Source of the DNA: Isoetes taiwanensis
Lineage: Eukaryota > Streptophyta > Lycopodiopsida > Isoetales > Isoetaceae
Direction of reading: 5' to 3'
Assembly (NCBI GenBank): GCA_021234155.1
Contig: JAJEKV010000111.1
Location: 812,968 to 876,967 of the forward strand
DNA length: 64,000 nucleotides
Positions within the stretch are counted from its first letter, which is position 1. Every line of letters starts with the position of its first letter. The position numbers and the translations under genes were made by a program. The notes beneath the pieces are model-generated. The model saw only the letters and a list, made by a program, of their open reading frames with translations, made no database searches and was not told the origin of the DNA. Shown here piece after piece: positions 11,932-21,685 of this stretch.

Positions 11932-12797
11932 GAATTGATGCTGTCCGCAGCATCATGGGTCTCCCCACCTTGGGATCTTCTTAACCTGCAATCAACCTCA
12001 TGCATACCATATACTTATTATTATAGTCATACATTTAATAGGATTACCTCAAGGTAATATTTATAGAACATTATTATACTATTATTCAATCCAATGGTTT
12101 ATCACTTATGTCATTATAACAATAACTCCTAATGTCTCGGTTATTTATTATCTATACAATTATTGCTCGAAGTACTCCTTATTCCTTGCAACACATTATA
12201 ACAAAATTGTGTTGCAAGTCCTCGTAGTTCGACCTCCTGGCCCTCCGGAGCGCTCTATTGGCCTGCAGGTCAACACTACGTTAGTACCATTAATATTAAA
12301 AAAAAATTTGGTTATATGGTGACCACCCCACCTATCTACATGGATGCATGGCTAATCTCCCGGCGTAGGAAGAGGGTGAATCTTCCATTATGGCCGTGGA
12401 GACAGCGCCTATATGCCTATATGCCGCTCATGCCTACACCCTAGTTGCCCAGCGTGGCGGATAGGTCCTTCCCGTATATGGGGCGTGAAGGCCAGATTCC
12501 TCCTATCAAAGCATATATGGGGCTAGAGGTGCTTTTCCTATCAATGCATTCCTCAATGACCTCCTTTCTCTCGAGTTCGTCTACTTCCGTGGAACAGAAG
12601 TAGACTTTCTAAGCGGAACCGCGGTCATGCCTACATTGACATCACACCACGTCCTAGAGATCACCGTAGTGATCTCATCATCGGTAACAACGCATGCAAC
12701 CCTTACCTCATAGGTTGCATGCGTAGATTATACTTAACTAGATAAGCTATTAATCTACTCAAATCGACATGCCTGAGCCGATTTCTTCGGAGATGAC
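11932..12797 (-). other. Untranslated spacer between pol and 3' LTR
   Basis: About 870 bases without a supported frame. A G/C-rich block near 12,230 and an AT-rich block near 12,060-12,180 are visible. No further function is assigned. Confidence 0.4.
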
Positions 12798-14531
12798 CTA
12801 GTCCCATTGCTCCATAAACTGTGGGTACTGTTTTTCCAGATCTCTTTTAAGTACCCATGTTGCGTCTTCCACCGGTAAGTGTTTCCACTTGACCAAGTAC
12901 TGGATGAATTCGGATCTCCTTGTTTTCTTGAATGCTTTATCAAGGATTAGCTCTGGAACTATTTCCAATTGCTCTTCTGTCATCTCCAACATCGTTGGGG
13001 TATCCAAAATTTCTTCTGGATTGGGAGTATGCTTCTTCAGCAAACTCACGTGGAAGACTTTGTGGATCTTTAAGTGTGCTGGCAAGTCTAACTTGTAGGA
13101 TTGGTTACCCACTCTTTTGACTATTTTAAAGGGTCCAGCCCACCTTGGAGCAAGCTTCTTGCAATTCCCGATGCGGAGCTTCGCCTGCTTCACCTTGATC
13201 TTGAGCCACACATTGTCTCCAACTTCGAACTCTCTGACTGTTCGATGCTTGTCGGCGATGCTCTTCTGTCGACTCCTTGCTGCTAGGAGATATCCTCGGA
13301 CTTCTTCCACGAGCTGTTGCATGTCGCCCAACATTTGTTGCGAGACTTCCACTTTTGACACGGGATTGTGCCAAGTGTCTGGAGTTAGGCATTGGTAGCC
13401 GTAGTTGATCATGAACGGCGACATTTGGGATGATTCCTGCTTGGTGCTATTGTATGCAAATTCAACCAAGTGAATAAATTCCTCCCACATACCTTGTTTG
13501 TTCCAGACATAGTTTCGGAGCATGTCTTCCAATATTCTGTTGACACGCTCTGTTTGCCCATCCGTCTGAGGATGATAGGCTGTGCTCATGGATAGCTTTG
13601 TTCTAATCGTTGTGAAGAGATCCTGCCAGAAGGCACTAATGAACTTTGGATCTCGGTCGGAGATGATTTCCCTTGGCATCCCATGGAGTCTGAAGATCTC
13701 TTTGGTGAAGAGCTTTGCCGTATCAATAGCTGTGTCCGTGGTCCTACATGGCACAAAATGGGCCATCTTCGATAACTTGTCAACCACGACCATCAAGGCA
13801 TCCTTGCCTCTTACCGTCCTTGGCAGTCCTGTTATAAAGTCCATGCTGACTACCTCCCACTTAGCGTTTGGGACTGCTAATGGTTCCAGTGCCCCTGGTA
13901 TTCGGAGTTGTTCTGCCTTTGTTTGCTGGCATAGCTGACACTCCTTGATGTAGCGAGCTATCTGCTTCTTCATTCCCGGCCAATAGTAGCTGCTACGCAC
14001 TTTAAAATATGTCTTCATAAATCCTGCGTGGCCAGCTATTGGGCTGTTGTGGGTGTCGTGGAGGATCAACCTTCTTACTCCAGATGATTCCGGCATGCAC
14101 AACTTGTTCTTATGGTATAGGAGGTTACCTTCCTTCCTAAAGTTTTTGAAGGCTTGCCTCTCCTTATCCGTTCTCGCTTCCTTGCACATGCTTGCCCATA
14201 CTTCCTTGAAGTCGACATCTGTTGGCAATGTTTCTTCTATCTTTTTTCCGAAATCACTGAAGAGCGTCGAGATTGCATTGCAGTGTACCCTGGTTGTCAG
14301 TGGATGTCTTGAAAGCGCATCTGCTACCACGTTAAGCTTCCCGGGTTTGTAGACTATCTCAAAGTCGTACTCCTCGAGAAATTCCATCCACCTTCTCTGT
14401 CTTAGATTGAGATGTGGTTGTGTGAATACGTACTGGAGGCTCTGGTGATCAGTGTCCAACTGGAACTTCCTCCCTAAGAGGTAATGCCTCCAGATTCTCA
14501 ATGCCACGACAAGCGCTAGCGGTTCGGTCAT
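12798..14531 (-). CDS. Pol C-terminal part: RNase H end, integrase, chromodomain
   Basis: A 577-codon open frame. Residues 1-75 are the end of RNase H (DTDHQSL near 26-32, then VVADALSR). The integrase zinc-binding region has H161, H168, C198 and C201. The catalytic triad is visible as D231 (in SMDFITGLP), D292 (in ISDRDPKF) and E328 (in QTDGQTERVN). A GPF-type element lies near 466, and a chromodomain spans about 524-572 (LILDKAFKKTRRSEF, then YLVKWKHLPVEDATW). Chromodomains of this group direct insertion to chromatin with methylated H3. The integrase part is intact. The N-terminal half of pol is in other frames upstream, so a frameshift separates it from RT. The first Met is internal to pol, not a true start. 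Confidence 0.92.
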   Translation of the reverse strand: MTEPLALVVALRIWRHYLLGRKFQLDTDHQSLQYVFTQPHLNLRQRRWMEFLEEYDFEIVYKPGKLNVVADALSRHPLTTRVHCNAISTLFSDFGKKIEETLPTDVDFKEVWASMCKEARTDKERQAFKNFRKEGNLLYHKNKLCMPESSGVRRLILHDTHNSPIAGHAGFMKTYFKVRSSYYWPGMKKQIARYIKECQLCQQTKAEQLRIPGALEPLAVPNAKWEVVSMDFITGLPRTVRGKDALMVVVDKLSKMAHFVPCRTTDTAIDTAKLFTKEIFRLHGMPREIISDRDPKFISAFWQDLFTTIRTKLSMSTAYHPQTDGQTERVNRILEDMLRNYVWNKQGMWEEFIHLVEFAYNSTKQESSQMSPFMINYGYQCLTPDTWHNPVSKVEVSQQMLGDMQQLVEEVRGYLLAARSRQKSIADKHRTVREFEVGDNVWLKIKVKQAKLRIGNCKKLAPRWAGPFKIVKRVGNQSYKLDLPAHLKIHKVFHVSLLKKHTPNPEEILDTPTMLEMTEEQLEIVPELILDKAFKKTRRSEFIQYLVKWKHLPVEDATWVLKRDLEKQYPQFMEQWD

Positions 14532-14931
14532 GTGTGTCGGGTGCCAACGTTTTGGCGTTCATTTTCCTTGAGTCGTCATGCGCTATTACCCGCTCTTCTT
14601 GCATTAGCACTTTTTGTGGGCTATCTTGCTTCGTCCCGTTGCCACCAATTTGTCCTTTTCCGGGTCTGGCAGGGTCAAGACGGGAGCGGTTGTCAAGGCT
14701 TCCTTCAACAACTCAAATCCTGCTTGGGCTTTCTTGAGCCAATGGTCGGCCCAGTTTTTTACTTTCTCCATTTTTGTCAAGTCCGTCAGTGGGGCTGCTA
14801 TCTTTCTTGAAGTTCTTCACGAACTTCTGTAATACCGCTAGGCCAAGGAAACTTCCGACCTCGTGGGCGTTCTTTGGTGCTGGCCATTGGATTCTTGCTT
14901 TAATCTTGGCGGGAGTGCAGCCGAGATTCAT
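14532..14931 (-). pseudogene. Pol middle part: RT thumb and RNase H, frameshifted
   Basis: Fragments in shifted frames contain the post-RT motif ([21 protein letters not shown]) and pieces expected before RNase H. At least three frame changes lie between the RT frame and the integrase frame (near 14,920, 14,730 and 14,540). This makes the polyprotein discontinuous as sequenced. The matching region in the second chromovirus is in one frame. Confidence 0.75.
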
Positions 14932-16198
14932 ACGCTGAAATCACATGACCGAGGTATTCCACCTTCTCTGTTGCGAAGTGACACTTCGACAACTTGGCAT
15001 ACAACTGATGTCTCCTTAATTTCTCGAGCACCTTTCTCACGTGCTGAGTATGCTCTTCAATGGATTTACTGTACACCAGAATGTCGTCGAAGAATACTAT
15101 CACAAAGGTGTCCAAGTATTCTCTGAAGATGTCGTTCATGAGTCTCATGAACGTAGCTGGGGCGTTGGATAGCCCAAATGGCATTACAGTGAACTCATAA
15201 TGCCCGTATCTGGTTCTGAAAGCCATTTTGTGGATGTCCTCTTCCTTTATTCTGATTTGGTGGTACCCTGATCTTAGGTCGATCTTGGAGAAGACCTTTG
15301 CCCCTTGGAGTTGGTCCATCAAATTAAATCGACTTTTGAGTGCGTACTTGTTCTTGATGGTGTGCTTGTTCAATTGTCTGTAGTCTATGCACATCCTCAA
15401 GCTTCCATCCTTCTTCTTGACAAAGAGGATGGGTGCCCCAAATGGTGAGACACTGGGCCTGATAAACCCTAGATCGAGCAATTCTTGTAGCTGCTTCTTT
15501 AGTTCAGTAAGTTCATGTGTGGTCATTCTATATGGGGCCTTGCTTGTCGGCTTGGTCCCTGGTTCGAGTGCTATCTCACACTCTACTCCCCTGTAAGGAG
15601 GAAGCTTCTCGATCTCATCTGGAAAGAGGTCGTGGAACTCCTTAATCAAGTTGGCGATTGGCTTGGGTAACTTGCTGAGCCCCTTGTCTTCCTTGCTTTC
15701 TTCCGACTCGGGTTCCTCAATCTCGAGTTTGAAGATGTATGCTACCTTCTCGCTCTTTATAGATTTGAGCAGCTTCTTAACGGACATACATTGCATGATG
15801 GGGGTAACTTCTTTACCTGTGATCTCAATGGCCTTGCCGTCGGGTGTTGGGAAGGTCACCTTCCGCTTTCCACAATCAATGATAGCCCCGGCTGGTCCGA
15901 GGTACTCCATTCCAACAATCAGGTCGTATTTGCCAATGCCCATTACTTCTGCCCCCATCTGGATATTAATTCCTGGCAAGTCAATGTCGAAGTTGATTCT
16001 CTTCCCCGCTGTATGTCTTACTGCCCCGCTTGCCAAGACTACGGGCCTTGGTTTGGACTTTAGGGGTTTCAATTTCAACATTTCAACCATCCTCGGGGAT
16101 GCGAAGTTATGGCTACTTCCAGAGTCTATCAAGACTATGAAGGACTTGGCCTTTGCCTTCCCTACTGTGGTGATTACCTTATCTTTGGGTCTCTGCAC
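14900..16198 (-). CDS. Pol N-terminal part: aspartic protease and reverse transcriptase
   Basis: A 432-codon frame. The retropepsin-type protease has its active site at D25 in [13 protein letters not shown] linker of about 100 residues follows, then RT with [20 protein letters not shown] (about 243-262), [35 protein letters not shown] and the catalytic box FFDD (369-372, F in place of the more common Y). The frame runs out just after YLGHVISA, where a frameshift separates it from the rest of pol. All diagnostic RT residues I can check are present. It is closely related to the RT of the element at 54-64 kb. Confidence 0.92.
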   Translation of the reverse strand: MQRPKDKVITTVGKAKAKSFIVLIDSGSSHNFASPRMVEMLKLKPLKSKPRPVVLASGAVRHTAGKRINFDIDLPGINIQMGAEVMGIGKYDLIVGMEYLGPAGAIIDCGKRKVTFPTPDGKAIEITGKEVTPIMQCMSVKKLLKSIKSEKVAYIFKLEIEEPESEESKEDKGLSKLPKPIANLIKEFHDLFPDEIEKLPPYRGVECEIALEPGTKPTSKAPYRMTTHELTELKKQLQELLDLGFIRPSVSPFGAPILFVKKKDGSLRMCIDYRQLNKHTIKNKYALKSRFNLMDQLQGAKVFSKIDLRSGYHQIRIKEEDIHKMAFRTRYGHYEFTVMPFGLSNAPATFMRLMNDIFREYLDTFVIVFFDDILVYSKSIEEHTQHVRKVLEKLRRHQLYAKLSKCHFATEKVEYLGHVISAYESRLHSRQD

Positions 16199-16199
16199 A

Positions 16200-17160
16200 T
16201 TACGTATCTATAGCGGCGAAGATGTGGCACTCACCACCCTGAATGTAATCGCGTGCCTCCTCGCCCGTCCTCGTCGATGGAGTGTCCCATCCGCCCAACT
16301 CTGCTAGCGGGCTCATAACAAATGGGCGGTTCATTTGTTCGGTGGCCCGGTGGAAACATCTAAAAGCGGTAGCTTCTTCTCTATGCATTCTGCCTTTTCT
16401 CCTTGGGCATCGCGCAAGAAGGACCGTACCACTTTGGAGTAGTTGGAACCTTCTGTTTGTCCTTGAAGGACACCTGCTTTCTTTCCTGCTGTTTCCACTG
16501 GTTGCTATTATATGGGGACTTTGCTGGGCTTGGGCTGGCTGCCCTAGGGCTGTAGCTCCCTGTTGCTTTCCCTCTATCCTCGATAGTGAGGGTGCCTCTA
16601 CATGCCTTGTTCTGCGGCCCGATCCTTGCAAACTAATTGCCTTGGACTCAAGCTTGGACATTGTTTTGGGGTCTATTGCCCTTACGAGTTTCACGAGTTC
16701 CTCGTTCGACCCTTCTATGTAGCTTTCCACTGCGTGTTTCTCTTTCGGTTTAGGCACATCTGTCTTAGCCTCATGAACTCTTGGTTGTACTTACGCGCCG
16801 AGTCTTGTACCCTGCTGCAATCGTAAAAGCTGGCGCATCATGTTCGACTTGTGTTCACGGGAACATAGTGTTTCTTAAAGCTTTTGAGAACTTCTTAAAT
16901 CGGCATGCGTCCTGCTCAACCCATGGGCTTTGGCATAGCCCTTCCACCATATCGTCGCGGCCCCTTTCGGGTTGGCCGCCGCCACCACCGCCTTTGTCTT
17001 TGTCCTTCATACCATAGGCATTGCCGTGCTCGCTCATTTAGATCCAGCCATGCCTCCGCCTCTAGGCGGATCTGTTCTCGCCCAGAAAGCTGTTCAAGTT
17101 CAGGGCTTTCCACACATTGCCCGTCTTTGAGTCCACCTTTTTACGGTAATCTAAGGCCTT
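16200..17160 (-). pseudogene. gag of chromovirus 1, frameshifted
   Basis: Pieces in different frames match the gag of the second chromovirus. Near 16,740 a phrase KPKEKHAVESYIEGSNEELV with VRAIDPKTMSKLESKAISL corresponds to the EKRAVEGYIEG and VKAIDPKSVAEAEAKALSL phrases there. Near 17,030-16,860 are KDKDKGG and a CRFKKFSKAL phrase. No single frame covers gag and no CCHC zinc knuckle can be read. The gene is the structural nucleocapsid precursor of the element. Confidence 0.7.
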
Positions 17161-17685
17161 AGTGTCCTTGTGCTGCCGTCTCTCTGGTCCGGCTTGCTCA
17201 ACCCTTTTTTTTCAGACTTCGAGTCGGGAAGTTGAGCTTGATTCGGAGGTCTACGTGCTGGGGACCTCCTTCTCTTACTCCTTCTCTTGTCCTTCCCGAC
17301 TTTGGGGCGTCGTTTAATGGCCGGATGATGCTTGGGCTGCTAGTAGGGCCTTTATCTGGTCCAGTGCTGTTTCAAGATCTGCGACAACTCTTCTTCAGTG
17401 TCATGGGGCCATATCCTTGAAGAGGTTCCTTTGAAGTGGTTGGTGTCGGGGAGTTTCTTCATCTCTTGGGCCTCTGTTTTGCTCGATTTGTTCGTTGTTC
17501 CCTTTCTGCATACACAATTGGTCATGGTTGTACGGTTAGTTTTGTTTGCTCTTTTGCATTATATGTGTTGTTGGTATAGTTGCGGAGCAAAATATATCAA
17601 CAAAATGTTTAAAAATGCACAAGAAGTTATATTTATTTTATATAATATGTTTACTACAAAGGACTCCTGGTATCAAGATTCCTAA
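17161..17685 (-). other. Spacer between unknown gene and gag
   Basis: About 520 bases of AT-rich then basic-coding sequence. Short minus-strand pieces are Arg/Lys/Pro-rich and could be the decayed N-terminus of gag. Nothing firmer can be said. Confidence 0.35.
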
Positions 17686-19221
17686 CTATTCTTGATAACG
17701 CCGGTAGGATGGATTGTCCTCTAGGAACTTCTTCACTTGGGCTGTTCCCACTGAATGACCCAAGTTCCTAAGGACGTTGACTGAAGATCCACCCTGCAAA
17801 GCTCTCGCCAAGTCTTCGACTCTGCGGTCGGACGTATAAGCTGCGGTCACCGCCAGTCTTCCCTGCCGCCTGTAAGGTATGGCGAAGTCGAAAACATCGA
17901 GTGCTACCGCTCTCTTCACCAGGATGGCATACTCGGTGTTGAGGGGTAACCGCGCATGCCGGCCAAATCCTGAGAGCGCAATTAGCATCGATACTCCTTC
18001 CTCGCCTCTGGGGGTGAATTTGCGGTGAATTACCGCTATTCTTCCATCCATCAGCAGGGGAAGGTAATAACGCAATGATCTGTCGTTGCGAGACGGGTCC
18101 TCGGCCACTCGGTATCCAGCTCTGTGTCTGCCTGCAAAGTCATCAACCTCCACCGTGGTGAGCTCCCTGTAGTCTCTGACTGTTGCTGAAGCCCTCCTGA
18201 GGTCGAATTCGCCTCTTCTCTCCGGGGGAGGTGTTGCTGAAGAGCTTGCCGTTAGGATGTTCGAGGCATAGCGGATCCCCATCACATTCTGTAGGGCAAG
18301 GAACTCTTCCTCGTCGGTAGTTGATTTTTACTGCAGTCGCCTCCATAATCACGCACTCTTTTTGTAGGCTTGGATGTGGAGGTCGACTCTCCGTGTAAGT
18401 GTCGGCTTCCCTTACTTGGGTGGGAAGTCGGATGCTCCTCGGGCGATAAAGTCGTCCAGTCCGTTCTTCCGGAGTTAGTGCGGCAACTCTTGGTCTGTAC
18501 TCCCTTTCCCTGCACTCGGGAGGTTTTGGATGTCGCTTAGAAGCGAAAACTCCTGCGCCGACCATAATGGGGGCTAGGCTTGTAATGCCTAGCCCAAGGG
18601 GTGCAGCGACTCTAAGAGTTTGCGGCTTCTCTCGAAGTCTTGCCACTCTGCTCTGCGCTTGTCGCCGCTCCTCCCATTTGGTCGAGCTTCGACATAGTCT
18701 TCCTCCTCCTCTCGATTCTGTTAAATCCGAGTCCTCCTCTTGTTTTCCTTCCTGCTCCTGTTCATACTGCGTAAGGAGCCGTTGTTTTGCTGCTATGGCT
18801 AATGGGTCTACGTCCATGGGGGAATGGAGGTTTCCCCCATGGTGTTCTCGGCACGGTGGGTGAGAAAGATTGCCAAGGCAGTATTGAAGGAGAAGTACTT
18901 GGTCCTATTGACAGTTAGGACCATTGGCTCAGGTGTGCGTTGCGCCTTATTTGTCAGGTATTTGGCGATGTTTGGAACATCGCCTAATGCTGCTTGCAGG
19001 GATTGTCTAGGGACAAAGTAGCCTATGCAAGGGGGGAGTTGCACTAGCGCTGGTTCTACCCTAGCTTGGAACCCAGACAAGACTCTACTGTAAGCTAGGG
19101 TTGCGTGCAAGGTTGCTTGGACATCTACCTCCTTCCTGAAGATATGGAAGATTTGGTCGACGTCGGCCTCGGCAGCATGAGCGCTGGCGCTGTACCATCT
19201 GCGAAAATCAGAGGTTGCCAT
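17686..19221 (-). CDS. Unknown protein between H3-like gene and gag (three overlapping frames)
   Basis: Three successive open frames, 19,221-18,808, 18,817-18,143 and 18,285-17,686, probably were one gene of about 510 codons. The relative near 52.2-52.5 kb reads in one frame across the first junction: GESSIQSFNLEPL there matches GETSIPP followed by MDVDPL here. Recognisable blocks are ALAIFLTHRAENTMGETS, then an acidic Gln/Glu stretch, VAAPLGLGITSL, LPTQVREADTYTESRPP, and a C-terminal part with RYYLPLLMDGRIAVIHRKF. The second chromovirus has matching blocks in the same place (FALAILMDQHVEDEI near 63.07 kb). I do not recognise a domain or catalytic motif. It is not an envelope-like protein as far as I can see, since no strong membrane segment is present. 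Confidence 0.6.
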
Positions 19222-19448
19222 TGATTAAATGCGGAAGAAGGTATCAAACGGTTGCAAGAAAAGGGAAAAACCCTAATTTTTGGATGACTTGGAAAATTCC
19301 TGGGGTTGGGTAATTCTAGTCTATCTGAGGTCAAAAATGGAAATTTGAAGACTAGATGAGATGTTTAAACAAGGCTAGATTACCTAAAAGATGCTATACA
19401 ATAGGTTGAAGATGATTTGGACAAGTCCTGGTGAAGAAATGGTAGGAG

Positions 19449-19515
19449 GTCTCACAGCTTGCGCCTCGCTTCAAAACTAACATTTAGTTCTTCGACCAGG
19501 CGCGAGCTGTGAGAC
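19449..19515. repeat. Conserved hairpin 1 (67 bp)
   Basis: GTCTCACAGCTTGCGCC at the left pairs with GGCGCGAGCTGTGAGAC at the right (one mismatch). The centre holds AAACTAA/TTAGTT. It is one of four related hairpins in the element and lies downstream of the H3-like gene. Confidence 0.9.
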
Positions 19516-19648
19516 ATCAGTCTCATTTCGATCAAAAGGTGTCCAGTTTGGATAAACTAAGGCTGTAAGGGTGATGGGCTCATCAAATCAGACAGAGTTG
19601 ACCCCTTATTTGGTCGATTTGGAGCTGTTTTGGTCAAGTTTGGGCGAG

Positions 19649-19715
19649 GTCTCACAGCTTGCGCCTCGCTTCAAAACTAAATTTTAGTTTTGCGACCAGG
19701 CGCGAGCTGTGAGAC
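19649..19715. repeat. Conserved hairpin 2 (67 bp)
   Basis: Nearly identical to hairpin 1, exactly 200 bases away. The central palindrome AAACTAAATTTTAGTTT is perfect here. Confidence 0.9.
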
Positions 19716-19861
19716 ATCACGTTTTTCGGTCTGCAAATGTCCTATTTCACTGCAATAAAAGCTAAGACTTACTAACTTGCCCTAATTAATCCAGCTCATG
19801 CAGTTAAGGTACACAAAATTGCTTTATATTACAAAATTTTCAATTATTTACAAAAAAGGTT

Positions 19862-21014
19862 CTAAGGGCGTTCTCCCTTTATACGGCTCGCAAGATACAT
19901 GTCTTGTCGCATTAGGGTTACTCGCTTGGCGTGAATAGTGCAAGCTGTTGAATCTTCAAAATGTTGCACTATCTTTGCTTCAGCCGCCTCTTGCATTGCC
20001 AGCAGCGCCTCATCCGTGACTCTGAAGTCTGTCCTGTAGGCCTGCATCACTTCTCGCACTAACCGAGCAAAGGGGGCTCGGGGAATTAGAAGACCGTAGC
20101 TGCATTGGAAGTGCCTAATCTCCCGCAGCGCTCTCCTCTCCACCTCCTTCCTGTCAATCTTCTTCTTGGGTGGTGGCTTGGGAACCTTGGGCTTTGGGGG
20201 TGGCGGCTTTAAGGTCTGTTGCTTCGTTGGTCGCCCTCCCTCGATGATCCTAACTCTGTTTTCTTCATAGTACTTGCTGTAGGCTTCCCATTTCTTCATA
20301 TAAGCTTCGTGCTCCCTCATCTTTCTTTCGTATATCTTTACTCTGTCGGTGACGTAAGCTTCACGTGCAGGTCGTGGCTGTTTCTTCTTCCTATCCCAAA
20401 GCCGGTACTCGGGGTTTTACGCACTTGATCCTGTTTGGAGTGCGATTACGGCGTTGGCTGTTGGGTTATCACTATCTTGGGATTGGGCGTCTTTTAGCTT
20501 CCTTTTGGGCTGCTCCACGGCTTTGCCCTTCTTCTTCTTCTTCTCCTCGGCCGCCTTCTGTTCCTCCTCTTCCCTTTTCCTCTTCTTCTGTTCCCTCTTC
20601 TTCTCCCGGCGTTCATACTTCCTAATAAACCTTGCGAGATCTGCTTCCTCTGCTGGTTCGAGTCTCGGCTCGCTCTGCTCCTGCTGCTCCTCCGCTTCTT
20701 TTTCTCGAATCCAGGCTTCGACTTGTTCCTCAATGGTCGGCTCTGGCGTCGGCATCCTCTGTTCCTCTCGGGCCTTGGTTCTCTTTTCCCTTTGCGCTCC
20801 CTCGTCCTCTTCCTCAATCACTTCCGTCCCTGCCTCCGAATGTACTTCCTCCTCTTGATCTTGCTCATTCGAAGGTTCTCCCTCGCTCGAAGAAGATTGA
20901 CCGTTAGTGTTGAGGAGACGGCTCTGAGCATCTTGCCCGAATCGTGACGGCATCAGCGGCGCTGGTTGCTTCGCCTGGGCGGGCTTTCCTCGCGGTCTGC
21001 TTGGTCCGTGCCAT
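19862..21014 (-). CDS. Histone H3-like protein with long acidic insert, retrotransposon-borne
   Basis: The minus strand opens at 21,014 with ATG then ARTKQTARK, identical to the H3 N-terminus through K9 (S10 replaced by Ala). One base extra just after K9 shifts the frame. The next frame, from about 20,980, runs through a Ser/Glu/Asp-rich acidic segment and a Lys/Glu coiled-coil-like segment to a TAA at 20,417-20,419. It then continues in the same frame to 19,862. The final 90 residues are an H3 core: [59 protein letters not shown] and the KRVTLM phrase recall CENH3, but loop 1 has canonical H3 length. Total span is about 384 codons, so the insert between tail and core is roughly 270 residues. 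As sequenced it needs one frame correction and stop readthrough. It lies between two pairs of hairpins, upstream of gag. Confidence 0.85.
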
Positions 21015-21225
21015 GTTTGACGGATCGTTAATCGGATGTCAGCCCCAAAGATCGCCTTAGTGTGGGGGGAGTTTTCTTTCTAGGCTAGAGCGGGAAAAAT
21101 GAGGGGGTCTACATTTATTTATAGCTTGAGAAATTTTAGGTCAAAATTCAAGTTGCTTAGTTTATCATGCCAAGGCACCTATTTAATTGAAATCTACACT
21201 TATTTCAGACTTTTTCTACCTAATG
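21015..21225 (-). other. 5' leader of H3-like gene
   Basis: About 210 bases between the first H3-like ATG and the nearest hairpin. No upstream frame in phase was found. It is AT-rich. Confidence 0.35.
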
Positions 21226-21290
21226 GTCTCACAGCTTGCGCCTCGCTCCAAAACTAAAGTTTAGTTTTTAGACCAAAGCGAAATGTGAAT
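21226..21290. repeat. Conserved hairpin 3, degenerate right arm
   Basis: The left arm GTCTCACAGCTTGCGCC and centre AAACTAAAGTTTAGTTT are intact. The right arm is eroded (GACCAAAGCGAAATGTGAAT), so the stem no longer closes fully. Confidence 0.8.
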
Positions 21291-21413
21291 CTCGTTCTTT
21301 TCTAGGTTATTTAGGTAGTTAAAACATGCTATTCTAATTAATTCCTACCTTAGAATTAGCTTTACCACATTACTTTTCTCAAATTCATCATATTTTGGTG
21401 ATCTTGGCTCGAT

Positions 21414-21480
21414 GTCTCACAGCTTGCGCCTCGCTCCAAAACTAAAATTTAGTTCTGCGACCAGGCGCGAGCTGTGAGAC
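21414..21480. repeat. Conserved hairpin 4 (67 bp)
   Basis: Both arms as in hairpins 1 and 2. It lies between the primer-binding site and the H3-like gene. Confidence 0.9.
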
Positions 21481-21672
21481 CACCTCACTTGGAAAATTTT
21501 TGGCTTATTCTTTTTAATCTTATTAAATTCCAACTCGCTTAATTGTTACTAGCTTAGCATAACTACAAAAATGAGAAAAAAAAATTTCCCACTTTTCGAG
21601 GCTTGAGGACCCTATCAAGTTAGTACTACTGGGAGCATGGCCAGTGCTTTGCTCTTGGTCTCCAAGAACATA

Positions 21673-21684
21673 GCTCTGATACCA
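21673..21684 (-). other. Primer-binding site, tRNA-iMet
   Basis: The minus strand reads TGGTATCAGAGC, the standard plant retrotransposon site complementary to the 3' end of initiator methionine tRNA. It lies one base inside the 5' LTR. Confidence 0.95.
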
Positions 21685-21685
21685 C

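Noticed and set aside
15651-16307. Plus-strand 218-codon frame
   Set aside because: Antisense to the protease and RT coding sequence, which has clear motifs.
20454-20858. Plus-strand Ser/Phe/Leu-rich frame
   Set aside because: It is the reverse complement of the acidic and Lys/Glu-rich insert of the H3-like protein.
19862-21014. Host CENH3 or H3 gene
   Set aside because: It lies inside an LTR element with target duplications, between PBS and gag, on the element's strand, and a second element has the same arrangement. The loop 1 length is canonical, so CENH3 identity is not supported either.
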